A DNA stretch of 64,000 nt from Paenibacillus stellifer (lineage in GTDB: Bacteria > Bacillota > Bacilli > Paenibacillales > Paenibacillaceae): contig NZ_CP009286.1 of the NCBI RefSeq assembly GCF_000758685.1, positions 5,594,799-5,658,798 of the forward strand. The letters are read 5' to 3'. Below the pieces are notes generated by a model. The model saw nothing but the letters and a program-made list of their open reading frames with translations, did no database searches and had not been told where the DNA came from. Both the position numbers and the translations under genes were made by a program. Positions 45,327 to 53,824 of the stretch are shown piece by piece (within the stretch, counting starts at the first letter, position 1; each line of letters begins with the position of its first letter).

Positions 45327-47246
45327 TTAAATATCCGAATCTTCTTTCTCCTTCACGATCGTTAAACCTTCCACATGCTTGCGGCGCATCAGATTGCGTT
45401 TCTTCCGGTCTGCTTTCGATTCAAAGACGATATCCAGATCATAATCCTCCGGATACAGTTCATCTTTGGACAAGTAAGGCTTCAGCCGTTTATGGTTAAA
45501 TTGCATTTTATGCTTCTGCACCATGACGCCGACCATCCCTTTGGCATCCCGCTCACGGTAGACGATCCCCGTTCTTCCCAGGGCTGTAATGTAGACTGCA
45601 TCCCCGATTTGATAGACAGGAAGCTTCGCCTCAGGCTCCGGTTTCTTTTCGTTCATTTTCTTTCCGGCTGATTTCTCTTCCTCCCCATATTCGAAATGCA
45701 GCGAATGCCCCTCTGTTTTCATTCCCTTTTGAATGCCGGTAATTTGTCTGGCCCTTTCAATAACTGAGCTCTGAAGCCCCAGCTTCTCGGCAATTTGCAG
45801 CGCATAGCTCTCCCCGGCTTCGCCGATCGTCAGCCTGTACAGCGGTTGCAAGGTTTCGGGGTCGAATTCCATCCTCGCGTTCTGGAACTGCGGAGCCGCT
45901 GCCGCGAAGGCCTTCAGTTCGTTATAATGCGTCGTTACCATCACATTGGCGCCCCTGCGGCTTAACTCCTCCAATAAAGCAATGGACAAGGCGATGCCTT
46001 CGCCAGGGTCTGTTCCAGCCGCTAATTCGTCAATCAGCAGAAGAACGCCTCTTCCGACCGCTCTCAGCATGTCATCCACACCCTTCATCTGTGCTGAGAA
46101 CGTGCTGAGCGACTGGGTAAGGCTCTGGCCGTCGCCAATCAGGCTCATCACGTTCCAGAATACGGGGAACTCGCTTTCTGGTCCGGCAGGAATCAACAGC
46201 CCGGATTGCACCATCAGCGCCAGCAAACCCACCGTCCTCAGCACTACAGTCTTTCCTCCGGTATTCGGTCCTGTAATTACCAGCGAACGGTATCCTTGAC
46301 CGAACTCCACGTGAATGGGAACCATTCCGGGCAGCTTAGGATGTCTTCCAGCGATCAGCTTCAGAACGCCTTTGTCGTTGCAGGCAACAGCCTCAGCTCC
46401 CATCGTAAGCGCGTACTTGGCCTTGGCGAAAATAAAGTCATACACGCCCGTGATTTCGATATTAAGCCGCAGACTGTCCTGCTCCCGTTCGATCAGGCCG
46501 GTCAGCATGCTCAGAATAACATTCTCCTCCCGGGCTTCCTCCGCCGTCAGCATGTCGAGCTCATTCTGGAGCGCAGCTACTTCCTCCGGCTCCATATATA
46601 CCGTCTGACCGCTTGTCGACTGGTCCAGTATGTGCCCCTTAACCTGCTTGTGGTATTCCCGCTTAACCGGGATCACATACCTTCCTCCCCTAACACTGTA
46701 CAGATTCTCCTGTAGAATCGAAGCATGACGCGCCATCACGCTCTCGATCTTCTTGATCAGCCGCTCCTTCGCGGTACGCTTGCGCTTGCGCACTTTCTCC
46801 AGCGCTTTGCTCGCTCCATCCTCGATAACGCCGAAACGGATGCAGCGCTCGATTTCCGCCTTGACCTCTTTCAATTCGTTAAGCGATGAGGCATAAGCAC
46901 CGATCCGCGAAGAGGCATCCTTCGAGGCCATGTACTTCCGCAGCTGGGCACAGCTGTTCAGGAAGACCGCCACCGCCGTCATATCCTGCTCGTTGAAGAG
47001 ATATCCGGTGCCGAGCAGAGACATGACCCACTCAATCCCCTCCATCGAAGGAAGCGGCACACTGGAGCCCTTCATCAGCAGTTCTTTGGCTTCGGCTGTC
47101 TCTTCCCCGGCTTTCTTGATCCTGGACAGCTCTGTCATTGGCTCCATTTCCCGGACCAGCGATTTGCCGGCATAGGATACGGCGTAACGTTCGAGCTCTG
47201 TCTTGATTTCGTTGTACTGCAGCATTTCCTGACTTGCGTTATGCAT
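45327..47246 (-). CDS. MutS2-like ATPase lacking the Smr nuclease domain
   Basis: The 639-residue protein has a MutS core-lever region, a clamp-like coiled part and an ATPase with Walker A GPNTGGKT, Walker B LLLIDELAAGTDPGEG and the following signature THYNELK. It ends in a basic KOW-like tail (AVYITALGRTGIVYRERDAKG) with no Smr endonuclease domain, unlike true MutS2 of about 780 residues. MutS2 acts in recombination control and ribosome rescue. The role of this short form is not known. Its leader holds two terminators and a large inverted repeat. Confidence 0.85.
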   Translation of the reverse strand: MHNASQEMLQYNEIKTELERYAVSYAGKSLVREMEPMTELSRIKKAGEETAEAKELLMKGSSVPLPSMEGIEWVMSLLGTGYLFNEQDMTAVAVFLNSCAQLRKYMASKDASSRIGAYASSLNELKEVKAEIERCIRFGVIEDGASKALEKVRKRKRTAKERLIKKIESVMARHASILQENLYSVRGGRYVIPVKREYHKQVKGHILDQSTSGQTVYMEPEEVAALQNELDMLTAEEAREENVILSMLTGLIEREQDSLRLNIEITGVYDFIFAKAKYALTMGAEAVACNDKGVLKLIAGRHPKLPGMVPIHVEFGQGYRSLVITGPNTGGKTVVLRTVGLLALMVQSGLLIPAGPESEFPVFWNVMSLIGDGQSLTQSLSTFSAQMKGVDDMLRAVGRGVLLLIDELAAGTDPGEGIALSIALLEELSRRGANVMVTTHYNELKAFAAAAPQFQNARMEFDPETLQPLYRLTIGEAGESYALQIAEKLGLQSSVIERARQITGIQKGMKTEGHSLHFEYGEEEKSAGKKMNEKKPEPEAKLPVYQIGDAVYITALGRTGIVYRERDAKGMVGVMVQKHKMQFNHKRLKPYLSKDELYPEDYDLDIVFESKADRKKRNLMRRKHVEGLTIVKEKEDSDI

Positions 47247-47270
47247 GATTTAATCCTCCTTTTTAGGTAC

Positions 47271-47311
47271 AAAAAAAGGCAAAGAGAGCCGCTGCGGCTT
47301 TCTTTGCCTTT
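47271..47311 (-). terminator. Leader terminator just before mutS2-like gene
   Basis: A long stem (AAAGGCAAAGA paired with TCTTTGCCTTT, with an inner AGCCGC/GCGGCT) is followed on the minus strand by seven T. It stops about 25 bases before the start codon, so it is a candidate attenuator. Confidence 0.7.
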
Positions 47312-47368
47312 GTCTTTAGGATGTTCCCCTGCCTTGGGATGATGAAATGTTCTGCGTCTTGTTGCAGC

Positions 47369-47397
47369 AAAAAAGCCGTGCTCCAAGAGCACGGCTT
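47369..47397 (-). terminator. Second terminator in the mutS2-like leader
   Basis: A perfect 11-bp stem AAGCCGTGCTC/GAGCACGGCTT with a CAA loop is followed on the minus strand by TTTTTT. No gene lies between it and the rpsR terminator, so it ends a non-coding transcript. Confidence 0.8.
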
Positions 47398-47437
47398 CAT
47401 CATTTCAGGCGAAAGAACAGTCCCCGAAGAGGCTGTT

Positions 47438-47566
47438 GTCGCTTAGCGTGTTCTTAACTAACTCATTCACCATCCTGGATCTAAGCGCACTTAAATAAGC
47501 TTAGGTGCAGCTTGAATACATCCCATCAGGCAATATGAAATTGCTTAGTTAAGAACGCTCACCGAC
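47438..47566 (-). ncRNA. Candidate structured RNA element upstream of the mutS2-like gene
   Basis: Arms AGCGTGTTCTTAACTAA (47445-47461) and TTAGTTAAGAACGCT (47545-47559) pair with one 2-base bulge, with GTCG/CGAC extending outside. They enclose about 83 bases that hold further short pairings. It is followed downstream by a perfect terminator. It could be a leader RNA, a small RNA or a MITE-like repeat; no known RNA family was recognised. Confidence 0.4.
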
Positions 47567-47692
47567 ATCAAAATTTCCCCTTCACTATAGGTTGCTTTCA
47601 ATTTACACCATTTTGCAGGTTCGGTCAATCTCCAGCTTCCGCTTCCTAGTAAGATATAAGAAGCTGATTTTCCATTAACGCCCGTGCCATAC

Positions 47693-47737
47693 AAAAAACG
47701 ACCGCCTGTCCTCATCAAGAGGATAGACGGCCGTTCT
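47693..47737 (-). terminator. Terminator of the rpsF-ssb-rpsR operon
   Basis: A long imperfect stem (GAACGGCCGTC..TCCTC with GAGGA..GGCGGTCG) is followed on the minus strand by TTTTTTG, 10 bases past the rpsR stop. Confidence 0.85.
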
Positions 47738-47747
47738 TGGTGCCAGC

Positions 47748-48020
47748 TTACTCTGTAGTGTAAGGCAGCAGTGCGATCTGACGAGCACGCTTGATAGCGA
47801 TTGTCAGGGCGCGTTGGTACTTGGCGCTCGTACCGGTTACACGGCGAGGCAGAATCTTGCCGCGCTCGCTGATGAATTTCTTCAGCAGTTCCGTATCTTT
47901 ATAATCAATGTGAGTAATCTTATTCACAGTGAAGAAGCATACTTTACGACGCTTGTTGCGGCCGCCGCGGCGAGCCGGTCTCTTGTCGTTGTCTCCGCCT
48001 TCTCTTTGTTTAAAAGCCAT
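47748..48020 (-). CDS. rpsR: Ribosomal protein bS18
   Basis: The 90-residue protein has the bS18 core [20 protein letters not shown] and ends in [15 protein letters not shown]. It pairs with bS6 on the platform of the small subunit. A cysteine is present at the zinc-type position but only one, so it is the zinc-free form. It is the last gene of the operon. Confidence 0.98.
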   Translation of the reverse strand: MAFKQREGGDNDKRPARRGGRNKRRKVCFFTVNKITHIDYKDTELLKKFISERGKILPRRVTGTSAKYQRALTIAIKRARQIALLPYTTE

Positions 48021-48041
48021 TGTCTGTTCAGTCCTTCCGTA

Positions 48042-48536
48042 TTAAAATGGCAAATCATCGTCCGATATATCAATCGGCTTACCGTCGCCCGAAAAGGGAT
48101 CCTGATTATTGTTGCGCGAGAAACCGCCGTTTCCGTTGCTGTTTCCGCGTCCACCGCCGTACGATGGAGGTTCAGGCATGGAGCCACCGCCGGATGCGTT
48201 GCCGCCTTCACGGTTCTGGGTGGATTCCAGGAACCGGACATTATCCGCAATAACTTCGGTTACGTATACACGCTTGCCTTCGTTATTCTCGTAATTCCGG
48301 ACTTGTATGCGTCCCTCTACCGCCGTCAGCCGGCCCTTGCGCAAATAATTGGCACAGGTCTCTGCCAGCTGTCTCCAAGTAACGACCGGAATGAAATCCG
48401 CTTCACGTTCGCCGCCTTGGCTTGTAAAAGGTCGGTCTACGGCAAGCGTAAACTGGGTTACGGCAACGCCTTGAGGCGTATAACGCAGCTCAGGATCACG
48501 GGTCAGTCGGCCGATCAGGATGACACGGTTCAACAT
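48042..48536 (-). CDS. ssb: Single-stranded DNA-binding protein
   Basis: The 164-residue protein has an N-terminal OB fold ([20 protein letters not shown]), a Gly/Asn/Ser-rich linker and the acidic C-terminal tip DISDDDLPF that recruits replication proteins. It coats single-stranded DNA at forks. It lies between rpsF and rpsR as in other Firmicutes. Confidence 0.98.
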   Translation of the reverse strand: MLNRVILIGRLTRDPELRYTPQGVAVTQFTLAVDRPFTSQGGEREADFIPVVTWRQLAETCANYLRKGRLTAVEGRIQVRNYENNEGKRVYVTEVIADNVRFLESTQNREGGNASGGGSMPEPPSYGGGRGNSNGNGGFSRNNNQDPFSGDGKPIDISDDDLPF

Positions 48537-48588
48537 AATGGGTTTCCCTCCTTTGGAGCGATGTTCTTACAAAGCGAACATATGTGTC

Positions 48589-48876
48589 TTAGGCAACAAC
48601 ATCGTTCGTGATGAGATAACGAATAACTTCGTCGGAAATCTTCATGATACGTTCCAGTTCGGCTACTACTGCAGGTTCTGCAGTGAAGTTAACCAGAACA
48701 TAGACGCCATCACGGAATTTCTTGATCTCATACGCAAGACGTTTCTTACCCTGCACATCGTGCTTCGTAATTTCTCCGCCGTTGGAGATGATGCCTTGGA
48801 ATTTTTCGACTGCTGTTTGAACGGCTTCTTGTTCAATGTCAGGACGAATAATGTACATCACTTCGTATTTGCGCAT
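48589..48876 (-). CDS. rpsF: Ribosomal protein bS6
   Basis: The 95-residue protein begins MRKYEVMYIIRPDIEQEA. AAGGAGGTG lies before the ATG at 48876; a longer reading to 48924 runs into the leader. bS6 binds bS18 on the small subunit. It is the first gene of rpsF-ssb-rpsR, and a short GC stem in the leader (CCTGA..TCAGG) may take part in S6:S18 feedback. Confidence 0.98.
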   Translation of the reverse strand: MRKYEVMYIIRPDIEQEAVQTAVEKFQGIISNGGEITKHDVQGKKRLAYEIKKFRDGVYVLVNFTAEPAVVAELERIMKISDEVIRYLITNDVVA

Positions 48877-48951
48877 AACGTTCACCTCCTTATGGTCTAA
48901 GGCCCCTGATCGGGTCAGGAGCAAGGATCGAGCACAAACTCGAACTATAAT

Positions 48952-48980
48952 AATATACCAAATCCGGAGCCGCTATGCAA
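48952..48980 (-). promoter_or_regulatory. SigA promoter of rpsF-ssb-rpsR
   Basis: TTGCAT (48975-48980), 17 bases, TATATT (48952-48957), about 75 bases before rpsF. Confidence 0.65.
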
Positions 48981-49087
48981 GCCTGCTTTCTGTCTGAATA
49001 TGGGGCCAGGCGTACGCACATGAACCTCCACCAGGTCGCGCACACTAAAGCGGCAGTTCCACTACAATCTAGACAGGAGGAATAAGC

Positions 49088-49285
49088 ATGGGTGAGCAGA
49101 CTGAATTTGAAGAAGGCCACAGAGCCCCCAATCCCGGGCTTTATGTGGAAGTCGGAGAGGCCCGCAGCTTCCATACTCAGATTCAGAATCCCAGACACAT
49201 TCAAATGAAGAAAGGCGATACGTTTCCGGAGACGTCCAACAAGAACCGTAAATGGAAAAAAGTCGAGAAAGCCCGGGTTCACTAA
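49088..49285 (+). CDS. yjzC: YjzC family small protein
   Basis: The 65-residue protein reads MGEQTEFEEGHRAPNPGLY at its start, followed by VEVGE and later KKGDTFPETSNKNRKWKK, matching the YjzC family of small basic-tailed proteins in Bacilli. AGGAGG lies 8 bases upstream. The role is unknown. Confidence 0.85.
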   Translation: MGEQTEFEEGHRAPNPGLYVEVGEARSFHTQIQNPRHIQMKKGDTFPETSNKNRKWKKVEKARVH

Positions 49286-49365
49286 TTTATTTAGCGGCGA
49301 TGTATAAAAGCCCCCGTTCTTGTCCATTCTATACTTAGGCAGCGCGAGAGAGAGGTGTGGTTCCG

Positions 49366-49452
49366 TTGGACATCGTAAGCCGACACAATCACGAGGATAC
49401 TGCTGCAGTCACTACAGTAGATAAAGGTAATACGTTGAAGGAGCGGTTCTAA
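49366..49452 (+). CDS. Possible 28-residue peptide
   Basis: A TTG start follows AGAGAGAGGTG at a normal distance and opens a frame reading DIVSRHNHEDTAAVTT and ending LKERF. It sits between yjzC and a plus-strand terminator. The peptide is polar with no signal sequence. It could be a real small protein or chance; nothing else gene-like is seen in 49286-49587. Confidence 0.3.
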   Translation: MDIVSRHNHEDTAAVTTVDKGNTLKERF

Positions 49453-49532
49453 AAAAGCCAATCCGGAGTGTTCCTGACTCGCTTTAGCGTTTTGTACAGA
49501 GAGATCCAAAAATCATTCAAGCGCTGCTGACG

Positions 49533-49554
49533 GAGAGACCCGAAAGGGTCTCTC
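49533..49554 (+). terminator. Terminator of the yjzC transcript
   Basis: A perfect 9-bp stem GAGAGACCC/GGGTCTCTC with a GAAA tetraloop is followed by TTTGTG. Confidence 0.75.
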
Positions 49555-49587
49555 TTTGTGTGCGAAATTGTTTAAAATGCACAAAAA

Positions 49588-49613
49588 AACCTTCGTCTTC
49601 AAAGACGAAGGTT
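49588..49613 (-). terminator. Terminator of tRNA-Ser
   Basis: A perfect 10-bp stem AACCTTCGTC/GACGAAGGTT with a 6-base loop is followed on the minus strand by a run of T, 17 bases past the tRNA 3' end. Confidence 0.85.
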
Positions 49614-49629
49614 GTTCGTTAGCACTAGG

Positions 49630-49720
49630 TGGCGGAGAGAGTGGGATTCGAACCCACGCACGCTTTGACACGCCTAGCTGATTTCGAGTCAGCCCCCTTG
49701 GGCCTCTTGGGTACCTCTCC
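49630..49720 (-). tRNA. tRNA-Ser(CGA)
   Basis: A 91-base tRNA including an encoded CCA. The acceptor GGAGAGG pairs with TCTCTCC. The anticodon loop CTCGAAA in the stem GCTGA/TCAGC gives anticodon CGA (reads UCG). The long variable arm is typical of tRNA-Ser and the T-arm is GTGGGTTCGAATCCCAC. Confidence 0.96.
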
Positions 49721-49732
49721 GCAGCAAGATTT

Positions 49733-49761
49733 ATTGTATCACGACTCCACTTAAATGACAA
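49733..49761 (-). promoter_or_regulatory. SigA promoter of tRNA-Ser
   Basis: TTGTCA (49756-49761), 17 bases, TACAAT (49733-49738), ending 12 bases before the tRNA. Confidence 0.7.
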
Positions 49762-49764
49762 GCT

Positions 49765-49986
49765 TTAATTTTGTCCAAGCTCATTTTCTTTATTTTCGGC
49801 GGACCGCAGCACCTTTTTTAAATTCTTCTCGAATTTGGCTCTCGGAATCAGCACGCTGTGCTGACAGCCTGTACACTTGATGCGGATATCCATTCCCATC
49901 CGGATCACTTCCATCTCATTCGTTCCGCAGGGATGGGGTTTCTTCATCTGTACGATATCACCCAGCTGAAAGCTTTTACGTTCCAT
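49765..49986 (-). CDS. DUF951 family small protein
   Basis: The 73-residue protein shows the family pattern LGDIVQMKKPHPCGTNEMEV and IKCTGCQHSVLIPR, with three conserved cysteines that may bind zinc. It corresponds to YyzM in Bacillus. The start at 49986 has AAGGGAG upstream and overlaps the end of mscS by 11 bases. Its role is unknown. Confidence 0.9.
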   Translation of the reverse strand: MERKSFQLGDIVQMKKPHPCGTNEMEVIRMGMDIRIKCTGCQHSVLIPRAKFEKNLKKVLRSAENKENELGQN

Positions 49987-51046
49987 CCGGCTTTCTCCCT
50001 TCTGTCTGTTCCTCACCAGCCGACTGCTCCAATGCGCCTCTACGCGCCTCTCTTCGAGCCTCAGCATCCCTTTTCTCCAGCTCGAGTTCCTGCTCTTCCC
50101 GGCTTTCGGCTTTCCGCTCCTCTTCCGCTGCGGCTCTCGCTTCTGCCTCCGCCTTTTCGGCTTCCTTCAGCAGTTGAAGCTCAAGCGCCTTCTTGATGTC
50201 GCTCTGGATTTGACGCTCGGCAGCCTCCCTCCGGTTCGGAAGTGTGTTGGCCGTTACCCGAACCACATATTCGGCAGTGGTCATAGATTGAATTCCGAGA
50301 ATATTCGGCACCGCCACCACATTCTCGTTGCGCTCCTCTATCCCTTCCATCGCCTGGCGGATCAGTATGAGCGTCTCTTCAAGGCTGCGTTCAATTTTGA
50401 CCGGAACATCAACGACCGCGAGCGCGTTCGACATCGAATAATTCGTAACATTAGCGATGGTGCCGTTCGGAATGATATACATTTCCCCGTTGCTGCCGAG
50501 GAGCTTCGTTGTCCGTAGTCCGATCATTTCGACGGTTCCCTTTAGGCCTCCGGTTGAGATCACGTCCCCCACTGCAAACTGATCCTCTAGAATGATGAAG
50601 AATCCCGTAACTACATCTTTGACCAAGCTTTGCGCGCCGAAACCGATCGCAAGACCGAGTACACTCGCACTCGCCAGAAGCGGACCGAGTTCAAAGTTGA
50701 ATTCAGACAGGACAAGCAGGATCATAATAAAATTACAAATGACCGTAACCGTATTTTTCAGCAGCTCCCCTACAGTAGAGAACCGTCTCGTATTCCCCAG
50801 AAACCGGCTGTCCGTCCTTCGCGCTATCGATTTATCAATCACTCCATAGACGACTCTGATCACAATTCGGGTTACGATAAAAATAAAAAGAATGCGCAGG
50901 CCCGCGAACAGTACATTCGTCCACATGTCGACATCCGTGAACCAGTTCCATATTTTGTCCTTGAATTGTGTCGCCTGGTCGACAGCCTCATCGACGGTTT
51001 TTTGAGGGGTTTCTGATTCCAGCAGCATGTTCAGACCCAGCCTCAT
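49976..51046 (-). CDS. MscS family small-conductance mechanosensitive channel
   Basis: The 356-residue protein has three membrane segments in its first 170 residues, the pore-lining Gly/Ala-rich third helix (ASASVLGLAIGFGAQSLVKD), a beta domain and an alpha/beta vestibule. The last 80 residues are an unusual Glu/Arg/Lys/Ala-rich helix that looks like a coiled coil. It opens under membrane tension to release solutes. AGGAGGAG lies before the ATG. It lies in an operon with the DUF3343 and DUF951 genes. Confidence 0.92.
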   Translation of the reverse strand: MRLGLNMLLESETPQKTVDEAVDQATQFKDKIWNWFTDVDMWTNVLFAGLRILFIFIVTRIVIRVVYGVIDKSIARRTDSRFLGNTRRFSTVGELLKNTVTVICNFIMILLVLSEFNFELGPLLASASVLGLAIGFGAQSLVKDVVTGFFIILEDQFAVGDVISTGGLKGTVEMIGLRTTKLLGSNGEMYIIPNGTIANVTNYSMSNALAVVDVPVKIERSLEETLILIRQAMEGIEERNENVVAVPNILGIQSMTTAEYVVRVTANTLPNRREAAERQIQSDIKKALELQLLKEAEKAEAEARAAAEEERKAESREEQELELEKRDAEARREARRGALEQSAGEEQTEGRKPDGT

Positions 51047-51048
51047 TC

Positions 51049-51315
51049 TTACTCCTCCTTATTCTGCAACAGGGTATAACCGCCTTCTTGTTCATTTTTG
51101 GCATAGATACCCCGTATTTCGATATTCTGCTCCTCTATAACCTTCTCCACATCCGCCAGCGCTTCGCTGAAGAATTGAATGGACATGGCACAGCCTGCTG
51201 TAATCTCCTTTGGTGTCGGGCAAATATCGATCTCAATTTCCGCATACTCCAGCAGCATTTCTGCCCGCAGCGCCTGCTGGGTGGAATCAAAGGCAATCAG
51301 CATTTCCTCGTTCAT
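51049..51315 (-). CDS. DUF3343 protein, putative Se/S carrier-like
   Basis: The 88-residue protein matches DUF3343 (LIAFDSTQQALRAEMLLEYA, then CPTPKEITAGCAMSI), with a Cys pair in the second motif. Such proteins are proposed carriers of sulfur or selenium. It starts the operon with mscS and DUF951; a class V aminotransferase that could supply sulfur lies 2 kb away, which is only suggestive. Confidence 0.85.
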   Translation of the reverse strand: MNEEMLIAFDSTQQALRAEMLLEYAEIEIDICPTPKEITAGCAMSIQFFSEALADVEKVIEEQNIEIRGIYAKNEQEGGYTLLQNKEE

Positions 51316-51429
51316 TAGTCACGCTCCTCCTAGGCAACAGGGCTCATCTCTTCCTAGTGAAGTATAAAACCGTTCTTCCATCCATATACTATCTATCATC
51401 AAAGGCAATCACCCGGAAAGGAAGATGGT

Positions 51430-52038
51430 ATGATTCGCTCCGCCAACCCTGCGCCCCTGCATGAAATGTCTTGTTTAAAAATATCACATACCGACCCTGA
51501 AATCTATTCGGCTCTCATCCATCGGCTGCTCTTCCATCTTTCACAGGTTCGGCCGGGATCGCCTGTTGTCATCGTCTGTATCGGCACCGACCGTTCTACC
51601 GGCGATGCATTGGGACCGCTAGTAGGCACAGCATTGTCACGGTTTCACAGTCCTTTATTCGCTTTATATGGCACATTGGATCAGCCGGTTCATGCCGTCA
51701 ATCTGGAGTCGACTCTCACCCTAATTGAATCCACTTATTCTCATCCCTATGTAATCGGCATAGACGCTTGTCTGGGACAATCCTCCAGCGTCGGTTCCAT
51801 TCAGATCGTGGAAGGCCCTCTCCGCCCCGGAGCCGGCGTTAAGAAACAACTGCCGCCGGTCGGCGATATCCATATGACGGGCATCGTTAACGTCGGCGGC
51901 TTTATGGAGTATTTTGTCCTTCAGAACACCCGTCTCAGCCTTGTTATGAGGCTATCGGAGATTATTGCTTCAAGTTTATTTTCAGCATTGAAACAGTGGC
52001 ATACCCACTCTAAGTCCGCTGCAGCGCAAGAGCAATGA
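51430..52038 (+). CDS. yyaC: Spore protease YyaC
   Basis: The 202-residue protein belongs to the HybD-like/Gpr-related YyaC family, with CIGTDRSTGDALGPLVGT, IGIDACLG and NVGGFMEYF motifs. It is a sporulation protein with a fold like spore protease. AAGGAAG lies before the ATG. It is plus-strand between minus-strand genes and its last 29 bases overlap the DUF4446 gene convergently. Confidence 0.92.
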   Translation: MIRSANPAPLHEMSCLKISHTDPEIYSALIHRLLFHLSQVRPGSPVVIVCIGTDRSTGDALGPLVGTALSRFHSPLFALYGTLDQPVHAVNLESTLTLIESTYSHPYVIGIDACLGQSSSVGSIQIVEGPLRPGAGVKKQLPPVGDIHMTGIVNVGGFMEYFVLQNTRLSLVMRLSEIIASSLFSALKQWHTHSKSAAAQEQ

Positions 52039-52510
52039 CTTCTTTCTCTTCAGGAGATAATGCATGGGACGACTCCCCCTGCTCCAGTGGTTTGGCATAA
52101 ATGTATGAATTTTCGCGGCTATGGAGGTTTGTAATCACGATTCCATTGCGCCGGTCATCCAGGATCGCTAACGAGAAGCTGAGATCATTGCCACGCTCTC
52201 CAAATGCGTTATAACGTTTGAGAGCAACCTGGCCCTTCATCCCTTTCAGCTTCTCCTGCACAGCCTTGAGTGCGTCCTCTTGACGTCCATGCGCTTCTTC
52301 AAGCATTTCGTTCTGATTTTTCAAATCGATCAAGAGACTTTCCAGATTATCGATCCCTGTCCCCGACATCATGGCTTCATATTTCCGGCGCATCGTTCGA
52401 ATTCTGCCTCCCTGGACTAGAACAAGAATTAGCAAGACAAGCAGTATCAGAACTATCCCCGGAACAAACCACTGGAGTTGATCACTTATGAATTGATTCA
52501 TTTCTGACAT
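52010..52510 (-). CDS. DUF4446 family membrane protein
   Basis: The 166-residue protein has one N-terminal membrane helix (about 15-33), a coiled stretch and a C-terminal domain with VALKRYNAFGERGNDLSFSLA, VITNLHSREN and EEKEVIALAL. The family is frequent near parB in Firmicutes, with no known function. Confidence 0.9.
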   Translation of the reverse strand: MSEMNQFISDQLQWFVPGIVLILLVLLILVLVQGGRIRTMRRKYEAMMSGTGIDNLESLLIDLKNQNEMLEEAHGRQEDALKAVQEKLKGMKGQVALKRYNAFGERGNDLSFSLAILDDRRNGIVITNLHSRENSYIYAKPLEQGESSHALSPEEKEVIALALQRT

Positions 52511-52592
52511 CGAGGCAACCTTCCTTTTTGTTTAACATTGCGCAGCAGCATTAATCTCCACATTAACAATCCTGGTATACAGCGATCTTTTT

Positions 52593-53747
52593 TTATCGAC
52601 GGCCGAACATTTCCTTCATTGCATTCACCATCGTCTCCACATCTTCCCGCGTGGTGCTCACTCCTACGCTTGCCCTGACAGCACCGCTTTCCAGAGTACC
52701 GGCAGACTGATGTGCCAAAGGCGAGCAATGCATTCCCGACCTAACGGCAATCCCGTATTCACGATCCAGTCTATGCGCGACTTGGGCCATCTCCTCTCCC
52801 TCAATTACAAAAGAAAGCAGTCCGGTCCGTTCTCTGCCAGCAGCAGGACCAAGCATAGTGATCCCCCGAATTTCACTCAAGCCGTCCATCAAGTACTGCA
52901 CAAGCCCCCATTCATGCTCGTAAATCGATTGGGTCCCGATCGACTTCACTTTTTGGACACCGGCAAGCAACCCTGCAATCCCAACACCGTTTTGCGTTCC
53001 GGCTTCATACTTATCAGGTCTTATATTAGGCTGTTCGCTATTCTCCGATTGACTCCCTGTCCCCCCCTGCATTAGCGGTTCCAGATCAACCTCAGGTGAA
53101 ATATACAGCCCGCCCGTCCCCTGCGGCCCCAGCAATCCTTTGTGCCCCGGGAAGGCCAGCATATCGATATTCATCGTCTGAACATCAATATCAACAGCTC
53201 CGGCACTCTGAGCCGCATCAACCAGAAAGACAGACTTGTGCCTCCGGGCAATCTCGCCAATCTCGCCAATCGGCAAAATACTGCCCAGGAGATTGGAGCT
53301 ATGGCTGCAAATAACCATCCGGGTGCGAGATTGAAATAAGGACCCAAGCTCCCGTAAATCAAGCTGACCTTCAGAGTCAACCTTCACATAGTCTACGTTG
53401 ATCCCTTTTGTTTTACGCAGATACTCCAGCGGTCGGCGCACCGAATTATGCTCAGTCATTGTTGAAATCACATGGTCGCCAGGATGGAGCAGCCCGTGGA
53501 TCGCCATATTAAGCGACATTGTCGTGTTATGCGTAAAGGCGATGTCCTGTGCATTTTTCACACCAAATAATTCTGCGAGTGCCGATCTTGTTCTTACCAG
53601 TACTCTCCCGGAACCCATCGCCAGGGAATGATTCCCTCTCCCTGCATTTGCGCCGGCATGCTCCATTGCATCCACCATTGCCTGTACAACCTCAGGCGGT
53701 TTGGGCCATGAAGTTGCCGCATGATCTAAATAGACGACTTTTTCCAC
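52593..53747 (-). CDS. Class V aminotransferase, cysteine desulfurase-like
   Basis: About 384 residues of PLP-dependent fold type I. It has the VYLDHAATSWPKP start, the PLP-phosphate TEHNSVRRP part, VDAAQSAGAVDID, the Schiff-base Lys in AFPGHKGLLGP and a late cysteine in SGMHCSPLAHQS. It is in the subgroup annotated as cysteine desulfurase or selenocysteine lyase-like. The GTG start at 53747 has GGAGG upstream; longer readings lack support. It lies downstream of parB. Confidence 0.9.
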   Translation of the reverse strand: MEKVVYLDHAATSWPKPPEVVQAMVDAMEHAGANAGRGNHSLAMGSGRVLVRTRSALAELFGVKNAQDIAFTHNTTMSLNMAIHGLLHPGDHVISTMTEHNSVRRPLEYLRKTKGINVDYVKVDSEGQLDLRELGSLFQSRTRMVICSHSSNLLGSILPIGEIGEIARRHKSVFLVDAAQSAGAVDIDVQTMNIDMLAFPGHKGLLGPQGTGGLYISPEVDLEPLMQGGTGSQSENSEQPNIRPDKYEAGTQNGVGIAGLLAGVQKVKSIGTQSIYEHEWGLVQYLMDGLSEIRGITMLGPAAGRERTGLLSFVIEGEEMAQVAHRLDREYGIAVRSGMHCSPLAHQSAGTLESGAVRASVGVSTTREDVETMVNAMKEMFGRR

Positions 53748-53824
53748 CCTCGCACCTCCTTCCGAAAAAAACATACCCATACCTTATCCCGCCAAGGACA
53801 GATCGGATATGTTCTCGTGATTTT

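Noticed and set aside
52498..52728. A 76-codon minus-strand frame at the end of the aminotransferase gene
   Set aside because: It is an alternate frame inside the aminotransferase gene without a ribosome-binding site.
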